From: Acidobacteriota bacterium | GTDB taxonomy: Bacteria; Acidobacteriota; Vicinamibacteria; Vicinamibacterales; JACPPN01 | Reading direction: 5' to 3' | NCBI GenBank assembly: GCA_016190995.1 | Contig: JACPPN010000141.1 | Location: 1 to 45,644 of the forward strand | Length of the DNA stretch: 45,644 nt | Part shown: one piece after another, positions 15,262-22,036 of the stretch | Layout of the letters: the number at the start of each line of letters is the position of its first letter | Position numbering within the stretch: the first letter of the stretch is position 1 | Program-made: the position numbers and the translations under genes | The notes under the pieces: generated by a model | What the model was told of the DNA's origin: nothing | Database searches by the model: none | The model's input: only the letters and a program-made list of their open reading frames with translations

Positions 15262-16041
15262 TCAAAACCGCCCCGCATCCACTTTGAGCGTTTCGCCTGT
15301 GATGCTGCTGGACGCATCACAGGCGAGAAACAGCGCGGCCTCAGCGACTTCGCGCGGGTCGACCCAGCGGCCGAGCGCCGCCGCGTCCGTGTAGTGCTCG
15401 CGGATGATCTGTTCGGCCGGTTTCCCCTCGAGGGCCGCGCGCCGGGCGATCACGCGATCCATCAGCTCTCCGGTTACCGCGCCGGGGCAGAGCGCATTGA
15501 CGCGCACACCGCTCGGGCCCACTTCCCGCGCCAGCGCCTGCGTCATTCCGACAATCGCGAACTTGGTCGCACAATACGCGGCACGCATCGGATAGCCTCC
15601 AAGGCCCATCAGCGAAGACATGTTAACGATGACGCCGGCACGCTGCGCCGTCATGATCCGCGCCGCCTCTTTCAGGCAGAGCATTGCGCCGCGCAGGTTG
15701 ATCGCCACGCACTCGTCCCACAGCGCGACGTCCATCTCGGCCAGCGGCAGAATCGGACCGGGAATGCCTGCGTTGTTAATCAGGATGTCCAACCGGCCGT
15801 GCCGCGCCAGAATGGCCTCGAACAGCCCCCGCGTATCCGATTCGCGCGACACGTCGGCCTCGAAGGCTTCGCCGCCGATCGTGCCGGCGACGGCGTCGAT
15901 TGACGCCCGGGTGCGCCCCGCCACAATCACCTGTGCGCCGGCAGCGGCGAACCGTTCTGCGATGGCCTTCCCGATGCCGGTGCCGCCGCCCGTGATCAGG
16001 GCGATTTTTCGCATCAAGGCCCATTGTGTCGCGTCAGGCAT
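15262..16041 (-). CDS. Short-chain dehydrogenase/reductase (SDR)
   Basis: A 259-aa classical SDR. The cofactor motif TGGGTGIG is near residue 18, NNAG near 90, the catalytic Ser is in IVNMSSLMG, the YxxxK pair in AAYCATKFAIVG, then NALCPGAV and a C-terminal ITGETLKVDAGRF. It oxidises or reduces a hydroxyl/carbonyl group with NAD(P)(H); the substrate cannot be read from sequence. The first ATG is used because the stop of an upstream remnant overlaps it (ATGCCTGA), suggesting ancestral coupling. An ATG ten codons in (MRKIALITGG) is the alternative. Confidence 0.92.
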   Translation of the reverse strand: MPDATQWALMRKIALITGGGTGIGKAIAERFAAAGAQVIVAGRTRASIDAVAGTIGGEAFEADVSRESDTRGLFEAILARHGRLDILINNAGIPGPILPLAEMDVALWDECVAINLRGAMLCLKEAARIMTAQRAGVIVNMSSLMGLGGYPMRAAYCATKFAIVGMTQALAREVGPSGVRVNALCPGAVTGELMDRVIARRAALEGKPAEQIIREHYTDAAALGRWVDPREVAEAALFLACDASSSITGETLKVDAGRF

Positions 16042-16132
16042 GTGCGGCTCTTTCGCTGAAGAAACGTTCCGGATCGAAGAGCGGCAGCTCGGGCTCCCGC
16101 CCCAGCATGAAGTCTCCCATCAGACGCCCCAT
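16034..16132 (-). pseudogene. C-terminal remnant of an FAD-dependent oxidoreductase
   Basis: Reading into the SDR start, the frame gives MGRLMGDFMLGREPELPLFD then PERFFSERAAHA and a stop. The 'GrlmadlilGREPeldl.pf.PeRF' pattern is the usual end of DAO-type FAD oxidoreductases. Nothing upstream continues it. The gene was deleted up to its last 30 or so codons, but its stop still overlaps the SDR start by 8 nt, so the pair was once an operon. Confidence 0.55.
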
Positions 16133-16551
16133 CTGGCCTCGCTCGCTGGAGCTCGACTCGCTTCGATCGCTCGGGGCCCCTGCGCGGGCTGCCGCGCTGG
16201 ACCCCGGTCGCCGCGACGGCAGGCGCTACCCATGCCGCCAGCGCCGTGCGTCTGAATCTCGTACGGCCGGAGTCGGCTGCCGGACGAAAGGCTCATCGCC
16301 TGTTCACGGCAAATGGCGCCGCCCGATCCGTGCGAATTGGGCTTCGCGGGAGAACCACGGCGTATTGCTGGCAGAATCGGCGGGGATTATATCGGATCGG
16401 CGAGGCGGCGTCCGGGAATGGGCTTGTTCAGCCGAGCGCGGCCGAGGGTCCGACGCGTGATCAACGACAATTAAATCTGCCGGGCGGCAAAAGTAGTTGA
16501 CGTCGATCAGACGCGCCCAAGGAGGTGAACGCGTCGCCCGCGGGAGAAACG
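16133..16551. other. Gene-free stretch upstream of the oxidoreductase remnant
   Basis: No domain or credible start in any frame. It presumably spans the deletion that removed most of the oxidoreductase and the body of a VapC gene. Confidence 0.45.
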
Positions 16552-16626
16552 TCAGCCGGGCAGGTTCCGCGCCTTGCCGTTCCGAAAACTGTCGATGAAG
16601 ATGTTCGTGTCGACAGCGTATTTCAC
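16552..16626 (-). pseudogene. VapC (PIN) N-terminal stub
   Basis: From a GTG the frame reads VKYAVDTNIFIDSFRNGKA then RNLPG and a stop, the first strand of a PIN domain with its catalytic Asp. The GVDDGFEDR just upstream, ending at a stop that overlaps the toxin start, resembles the tail of a cognate antitoxin. The rest of both genes is gone. Confidence 0.6.
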
Positions 16627-16719
16627 GACTCACCGATCCTCGAACCCATCGTCGACGCCCCCGCCTTCGGCGGGACAGCGGCGGCCGAATGATGAAGATC
16701 CCTGCACAGATCAAGTTGG

Positions 16720-17136
16720 TCAGCCGCGAAAGCCTGCCTTGTGTAGCCGCTGGCTGGTTGAGCGCAGCCGGTCGACAAGGTCCAGCAGTTCCTTCGAGTC
16801 CACCGGCTTGAGCCGGACCCTCGCGACCAGGGTGTGAATCTCTGTTTCCTGTTCCTCGGTCAGCGGTCTTCCGGTGAGAACTATAGCCGGAACTTCAGCG
16901 GTCGCAGTATGGCTGCGCAGGAAACGAAGCAAATCCAAGCCGGACTGCCTCCCTGGGAAGATTACGTCCAATACCACCAAGTCGACGCATTCTGATTCCA
17001 GAAGCCTGACTCCGACAGCTGGAGTCGCCGCGTCGACGACCGCATAACCTTCCTGCGAGAGCAGCCGGGTTAACCAGCAACGAATACTCTCATCGTCCTC
17101 TACGACGAGGATTCGGCCGGTCTTGCGTTTTTCCAT
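16720..17136 (-). CDS. Stand-alone response-regulator receiver protein
   Basis: A 138-aa single REC domain: acidic pair in ILVVEDDESIR, phospho-acceptor D57 in LVVLDVIFPG, Thr in AIVLTGRPL and the conserved Lys in VRLKPVDSKELLDLV. No output domain follows, so it would act by protein contact, as CheY- or Spo0F-type relay proteins do. The partner kinase is not adjacent. The PAS kinase in the gas vesicle locus is a possible but unproven source of phosphate. Confidence 0.9.
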   Translation of the reverse strand: MEKRKTGRILVVEDDESIRCWLTRLLSQEGYAVVDAATPAVGVRLLESECVDLVVLDVIFPGRQSGLDLLRFLRSHTATAEVPAIVLTGRPLTEEQETEIHTLVARVRLKPVDSKELLDLVDRLRSTSQRLHKAGFRG

Positions 17137-18068
17137 TGCGAGCTCGTAACCGCGCCGGGAACCATCTGCGCGGACGGCAGTGTCACGAAAGTCGTGCGCA
17201 TCGGTCCTCGGCTAGCGTTCGATAGACCTGGAGTCTCTGCGGGCCACAAGACATCTCCTAAGGCCGGAACGGTGACAGATGAAGCAAGGTTTCTGTCTAG
17301 TAGCGAAGGTTCGCCTGTCCCGGTAGTGTGTTGTCACTCGGCGGTTTGAGGCGAAGCTTCGCTACCGAACGGCCATGAATGAGCGGCTCATGGGCGACGC
17401 CGAATGAGGCGCATCTCTCGAGGTCACAAAGAGCGCTTTCAACATCAACGCAAGCTTTCGGCCAAGCCGGAGAGCTTGTTCATTCCATTCGTGGATCCGT
17501 CCGGCAGGGTTCTTGCGGCCCATCGAGAACTTAGTGGCGTTGAGTGGCGATGGACCCGGCTGGAAATCGTTGAGTTCAGGAGCCTTGGCCGTCAATGAAG
17601 CGCGCATGGGAGGCTCAAGCCGGCAGGCCAAGACGTTGGCTCCTCCTTTCCGGGAGGCCTAAGCCGACGTCCGTAACTCTCGCCACGTCAACAGGTTCAA
17701 GTTCCCTGGCCAATGTACTGGCCACCAGGGCGGGAGCTTGTCCGGCTCCGACCGCCGCTTGGAGCCGGGGCTCGATTGTGCGGTCCCTGCCGGCCATCTA
17801 TGGACGGGCCTTCCGATCTGTGGACGGGCGTCCATGGATGCGCCGCTACGACGCAACCATGTCACGCGTCGGGCCGGTTCCGGCGGCCACCGTTACGGCT
17901 CTGGCTGCGGCCTGGAAGCGGCCCGCGGAACAGCGCGGAGAAAGTTTTCTTGGCCGAGGATAAGAGTCGAGGAGATCGCTCGGGCACTGAAGTTGCTCCC
18001 GCGAGAGGCGCCTTGTCACAGCCGGGAGGGGCGAAGTCAGCGACAACGATCAGCGCTTTCGTTCTCGA
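17137..18068. other. Long gene-free stretch
   Basis: Over 900 bp with no convincing gene. It contains the inverted repeat at 17300-17365. The minus ORF at 17362-17631 (MGRKNPAGRIHEWNEQALRL...) has a more protein-like composition than its surroundings, but no domain or ribosome site. The + frames (17595, 17713, 17738) are low-complexity high-GC noise. A structured RNA or an old insertion could be hidden here. Confidence 0.45.
17300..17365. repeat. Inverted repeat, 17-bp arms
   Basis: GTAGCGAAGGTTCGCCT (17300-17316) pairs with AGGCGAAGCTTCGCTAC (17349-17365) with one mismatch across a 32-nt spacer. It lies about 165 bp upstream of the receiver gene's start. It looks like a dispersed palindrome or structured leader. 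Confidence 0.65.
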
Positions 18069-18692
18069 TTGGCCTCGGATGATCAGATCCGTGCTCAATT
18101 GCGACGCGTTCTGGTTGAGGAGCACAGGCCTGAACAGCTCTCGAGGCTTTGGCCGCGCACACCGACGATGCGACGAAGTCAGGTTTCTCGTACCCAGCCC
18201 GGTGGAACGCCGTTGCAGCGAGAAGACCGCTGGACTGCAGATCGCGGTTCCTCGTCCACTTCGTCTCGCACTCCTACGGCGCGCCTAGACGAACTCCACA
18301 AACACATAGCCTATTCAAGAAGATTAGCGCGCTTGTGGGAATTCATCGAGGAGAACTATTGGAAGACTGACCTTCGTCTCCCCGAAGCAGCTCGAGCTGC
18401 AGGAGTAAGCAGAGACTATCTGAACGTGCTGCTCAGACAATTCGCGGGGATGACGTTCAGGCAGCTTCTCAACAGATATCGCGTGGAAAAATGTCTCGAC
18501 GCGATCCGCGAGAGAGATTATTCCCTGACTGAAACCTCCAGCATGTGCGGCTTTGCCAGTCTGACGACCTTCGAACGACATTTCAAACGCTGGACTGGCC
18601 GCCTTCCAAAGGACTACAGGAAGTGGTTCCTGGAGTGCTACACTCACGGCGCACAAAGAACCAAGCGTGACCGCAGGGGTGACTCCGTCTGA
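18069..18692 (+). CDS. AraC-family transcriptional regulator
   Basis: A 207-aa ORF from a TTG; the N-terminal 70 residues are low-complexity and the true start may be later. Residues 75-185 form the double helix-turn-helix: LWEFIEENYWKTDLRLPEAA, then AAGVSRDYLNVLLRQFAGMTF, RQLLNRYRVEKCLDAIRERD, then CGFASLTTFERHFKRWTG and LPKDYRKWF. All core features of the AraC DNA-binding domain are present; no ligand-binding domain is. It lies just upstream of the gas vesicle locus on the same strand and could regulate it, though more than 500 bp intervene. Confidence 0.8.
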   Translation: MASDDQIRAQLRRVLVEEHRPEQLSRLWPRTPTMRRSQVSRTQPGGTPLQREDRWTADRGSSSTSSRTPTARLDELHKHIAYSRRLARLWEFIEENYWKTDLRLPEAARAAGVSRDYLNVLLRQFAGMTFRQLLNRYRVEKCLDAIRERDYSLTETSSMCGFASLTTFERHFKRWTGRLPKDYRKWFLECYTHGAQRTKRDRRGDSV

Positions 18693-19272
18693 GTGGGAGT
18701 ACCTAGCGAGAAGAGCTCACCGCATTGCGATTTCCGGCCACAAGATCACGATTCCTGAAGAAAGCGCGGCGTTTTCTGGAGTGCTGCGGCTCTGCGAACT
18801 CACTATAATGCGGCCCGGTCATGAAACACCACCAGATGTTGGGGAGCCTAAAGCAAGCCTGACACACGTGTGACGCAATGCACCACAGCCGGATGGCTGG
18901 GTTGAGCGAATCGGTCCGGGCCGGCGCCGTAGCCCGACTGCGAGCTGGCAGTGTCAGGCCCCCCGCTCGATGTGTATTGCGGCATGCTTTGGAAGCTCGC
19001 GCCTCGGGTACGACGCGTAGCGTGCTTTCGCCAGAGGGAGACGCCAGCACGAAACTGACCGGTGGCATCGCTGCCACCGCTCCCACGGGACCTATCTCTC
19101 GCGGAACCGATCCGGCGATCAGCGGGTGGATCCTGTCTCGACCGAGCACCGACTTTCAGCTTTCAGTCCCCGGGACTCCGCGCTACGTTTCGGCTCTTAG
19201 TCCTCGCGCTGATGGCCCGGACCAAGCAGCGGCGACAGACGCAGTGCATTCTGCTGTCATCTTAGACGGCTT
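18693..19272. other. Gene-free stretch upstream of the gas vesicle locus
   Basis: No credible gene. It contains a perfect TATAAT at 18804-18809 in the context CACTATAATG but without a good -35 at 16-18 bp. Because the first gene of the vesicle locus starts at 19273 with no other intergenic room, its promoter is expected here. Confidence 0.45.
18804..18809 (+). promoter_or_regulatory. Isolated consensus -10 box
   Basis: TATAAT in a GC-rich background, 460 bp before the first gas vesicle locus gene. There is no matching -35, so an activator-dependent promoter or coincidence are both possible. Confidence 0.3.
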
Positions 19273-19902
19273 ATGCGAACCCTCATTCTGGTCCCGATCA
19301 TTCACACCGAACGCGATCTGGGATCGCTCCTAGAGAGAGTGAGGGAGGAGTATGTCCAACGGTACGGCCTGGCGAAGTGGGAACAGCATCGCAAGGCAAT
19401 CCACGACGTCTGGGCGGAGATTCGCCGGCGGCTGAAGGCTCTGGACTTGTCGTATGCGAGTGTCCGCTTGTACCAGGACGGACTGCCTGTGTGTGGGCGG
19501 GAAGTGGACATCATCAAGGAAGTGGCTGCCCAGGGAAGCAAGAATCATCAGCTCCTCTTGGAGCTGATGCAACGGGGAGCCAAGCTGATGGGCACCGAAG
19601 ACCCACAACTGCTTCGAAGGGAGTATCGACTGCTGAAGGACGCCCTCGCCGCTGGCACTCCGCTGGAGGATAGCGGCGTCGCGGTCCGAGAGGACGATCA
19701 AAGCCGGCGCCTGCTGGCCGAACGTGATCGCTATGTCGCCAGACGAATCAAGACCACCTTATTGCGCGGCGAGATTGGCTTGCTCTTCTTGGGTCTGGCC
19801 CATGCCGTGGAGCACCTGCTGGAAGCAGACATCCTTGTGACGAACCTCCTCCCCGCGCTCCGAACGGGACCCGCCGCTGACAGGAACACGCTGAACCGGT
19901 AA
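19273..19902 (+). CDS. Conserved-looking hypothetical protein at the head of the gas vesicle locus
   Basis: A 209-aa protein with no signal peptide. It opens with a strand (MRTLILVPIIHTERDLGSLL), continues with charged helices (YGLAKWEQHRKAIHDVWAEI) and ends with ERDRYVARRIKTTLLRGEIG then LLFLGLAHAVEHLL. 'eRDryva..I...L..g...lflG.aH.vehlL' recalls TraB/PrgY-type domains, where a conserved G-x-x-H ends a strand, but length and other motifs differ. I do not recognise the family. It ends 8 nt before the sigma-54 activator start and is co-oriented with the whole cluster, so a regulatory or vesicle-related role is inferred. Confidence 0.7.
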   Translation: MRTLILVPIIHTERDLGSLLERVREEYVQRYGLAKWEQHRKAIHDVWAEIRRRLKALDLSYASVRLYQDGLPVCGREVDIIKEVAAQGSKNHQLLLELMQRGAKLMGTEDPQLLRREYRLLKDALAAGTPLEDSGVAVREDDQSRRLLAERDRYVARRIKTTLLRGEIGLLFLGLAHAVEHLLEADILVTNLLPALRTGPAADRNTLNR

Positions 19903-19910
19903 GAAGTCCA

Positions 19911-21461
19911 ATGCCTGACCCGGCCTGCGCCCTTGTTGTAGATGACATGGAGGAGGCCCGTTGGGTCCTCTCCAATCTCCTCAGGGGGGAGGGTGTGGTG
20001 CCGGTAGCGGCCGCGAACGGGGAAGAGGCTCTGACCCGCCTTCGGCACCAGTCGTTCAACGTGGTGCTTCTCGATGTCCGCTTGCCGGATATGGACGGTT
20101 TGGCAGTGCTGACGCACATCAAGGGGCAGCAGAAGGACGTGCCCGTGATCATGTTCACGGGGTACGGGACTCCGAAGGACGCGGTCCGCTTGCTGAAAGC
20201 CGGGGCGTACGACTACCTAACCAAGCCCTTCAACAACGACGAGGCCCTCGGGACCATCCGCCGGGCCCTCGAAACATCGCCGCCTGAGCGCGAGTTCCGG
20301 CGATTCCGCGACGAGGCCCCGCGGCCGGCTCCCTTATCTGAAACGATGGGGAGCAGCCATGCTGTTCGAGACCTGATGGTGCAAGTGGCACGGGTCGCCC
20401 CGACGAACTTCTCTGTCTTGATTACCGGTGAGACCGGAGTGGGCAAGGAACTGGTGGCCCGCGCCGTTCATGGGTGTAGCGCCCGTGCTGGCAGGGCATT
20501 CGTGACCGTGGATTGCGGCGCCATTCCGGAGACCCTCATTGAGAATGAGCTGTTCGGACATGAGAAAGGCGCCTTCACCGGTGCCGATCGGGCTATGGCC
20601 GGGGCCTTCGAGCTGGCCCCCGGGGGGACGCTGTTCCTCGATGAGATAGGGAACCTGCCCCTGCCAATGCAGGCGAAGCTGCTGCAAGCCATCGACGAGA
20701 GACGAATTCAGCGGCTTGGCAGTGGGAAGACCCTGCAGCTCGATCTGCGGATACTCGCCGCAACCAACGAAGATCTGCACGCGATGGTGGAGCGACGCAC
20801 GTTTCGCCGGGATCTGTACCATCGCCTGGTGGAGTTCACGATTTCTGTCCCTCCGCTGAGAGAGCGGAAAGAGGACCTTCCGTTCCTCGTCAAACGCTTC
20901 TTGGATCTTACCAATCAGGAATTGGGCAAAAGCGTGCGAGGCCTTCAGGAGGCGGCTTGGAACGAAGTTCAGCTCTACGACTGGCCCGGCAACGTTCGGG
21001 AGTTACGCAATGTTGTTCGCCGTGCGGTGCTGCTCGCCGATAGCAAGGACGAGCTGATCACGTCGCGCCACCTAACCATAGGCGGGCCAACGAGCCAGGG
21101 GCACGGCCGCTACTCGTGCTCACCCATGGATTGCTCGGCTTGCGGTGACGGCTGGTCGCTCGTCTGTGCAGGGCTGCAACAGGATTGGGCCTCATGGCTG
21201 AGCAAGTTTGGCACCCATCCTCCGCTGAAAGAGGCCATGCGGCGAGCGGCAGGTCGGGTGGAGTACGTACTCTTAAACCAGGCGCTGCAACAGGCCAAGG
21301 GCAATAAGGCTGAAGCTGCTCGGCTCCTACATGTCGACTATAAGACTGTTCTTACGAAGTTGAAAGCTCATAGTATTTTCGATCCCGTCAGATCAGAGGA
21401 AGGGGCAGTCCATGACCACCAAGCGCAGCGAGGAGTTCGACGAGGGGAAACGCCGGCTTGA
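19911..21461 (+). CDS. NtrC-type sigma-54-dependent response regulator
   Basis: 516 aa in three parts. The REC domain (1-120) has D55 in VVLLDVRLPD and K105 in YLTKPF. The sigma-54 AAA+ domain (145-380) has Walker A GETGVGKE at 173-180, the GAFTGA loop contacting sigma-54 at 220-225, Walker B GGTLFLDEIG and a DWPGNVRELRN sensor region. The C-terminal Fis-type HTH reads GNKAEAARLLHVDYKTVLTK. Between the AAA+ and HTH parts lies a Cys-rich insert (CSPMDCSACGDGWSLVC) not typical of the family, possibly a metal or redox sensor. Its end overlaps the next gene by 50 nt. It probably activates the vesicle genes once phosphorylated. Confidence 0.92.
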   Translation: MPDPACALVVDDMEEARWVLSNLLRGEGVVPVAAANGEEALTRLRHQSFNVVLLDVRLPDMDGLAVLTHIKGQQKDVPVIMFTGYGTPKDAVRLLKAGAYDYLTKPFNNDEALGTIRRALETSPPEREFRRFRDEAPRPAPLSETMGSSHAVRDLMVQVARVAPTNFSVLITGETGVGKELVARAVHGCSARAGRAFVTVDCGAIPETLIENELFGHEKGAFTGADRAMAGAFELAPGGTLFLDEIGNLPLPMQAKLLQAIDERRIQRLGSGKTLQLDLRILAATNEDLHAMVERRTFRRDLYHRLVEFTISVPPLRERKEDLPFLVKRFLDLTNQELGKSVRGLQEAAWNEVQLYDWPGNVRELRNVVRRAVLLADSKDELITSRHLTIGGPTSQGHGRYSCSPMDCSACGDGWSLVCAGLQQDWASWLSKFGTHPPLKEAMRRAAGRVEYVLLNQALQQAKGNKAEAARLLHVDYKTVLTKLKAHSIFDPVRSEEGAVHDHQAQRGVRRGETPA

Positions 21462-22011
21462 AGAAATCGGGCGCAGGCTCGGGAACCTGTTCGGAAAGCC
21501 AGGCCCAGCCAAGAGGCAGCAGTCCGGGCTTGGCGCGTTTCTCGGCGGGCTCGGCGGCCTCATCGAACAGGTGAGCGACCTGGCAGAGAAGGCCGAACAG
21601 GCGGGAGGCGAAGTGACCGAGACCGGCGAGTTCGGTGTGGGATCGGAGAAACCGGTCCGGGCGGTGTACGGGTTTACGGTCAAGGTCGGTCTCGGCGAGA
21701 AAGGGCTCAAGGTTGAACCTTTCGGAAACGTCCGCAAAGACGAGCACAGCGGTCAGGTTGTCGTGAGACCGATTCGGGAGCCGATGTCCGATGTGTTCGA
21801 CGAACCGGACCACATTCTGATTGTGGCCGAGGTGCCGGGGATCATGCAGGAGGATGTCCGGCTGGAACTGCACGAGGACATCCTCACGCTTGCCGCGGAG
21901 CGGGGCGATACGAGATACCGCAAAGAAGTGCTCTTGCCGAGGAGTGTTTCACCCGACAAGATGAGTTTCAGCTGTCGCAATGGGATTCTGAACGTCAAGC
22001 TCCCCAAGTAG
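21412..22011 (+). CDS. gvpH: Hsp20/alpha-crystallin-like gas vesicle protein GvpH
   Basis: A 199-aa product. The ATG lies inside the activator's 3' end, behind AGAGGAAGGGGCAGTCC. Residues 1-65 are charged helix and a Gly/Leu stretch (LGAFLGGLGGLIEQVSDLAE). Residues 110-199 are an alpha-crystallin-like domain: EPMSDVFDEPDHILIVAEVP, then DVRLELHEDILTLAAE and MSFSCRNGILNVKLPK, with the GILNVKLPK edge strand typical of Hsp20. Halobacterial GvpH has the same architecture and acts as a chaperone for other Gvp proteins. The long N-terminal extension and context support GvpH over a generic Hsp20. Confidence 0.85.
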   Translation: MTTKRSEEFDEGKRRLEEIGRRLGNLFGKPGPAKRQQSGLGAFLGGLGGLIEQVSDLAEKAEQAGGEVTETGEFGVGSEKPVRAVYGFTVKVGLGEKGLKVEPFGNVRKDEHSGQVVVRPIREPMSDVFDEPDHILIVAEVPGIMQEDVRLELHEDILTLAAERGDTRYRKEVLLPRSVSPDKMSFSCRNGILNVKLPK

Positions 22012-22036
22012 CGCAGCCCTTCGCTTCTGACATTCA

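Noticed and set aside
17362-17631. Minus ORF of 89 aa (MACRLEPPMRASL...)
   Set aside because: More protein-like than its surroundings but no ribosome site, domain or coupled neighbour; kept only as part of a finding.
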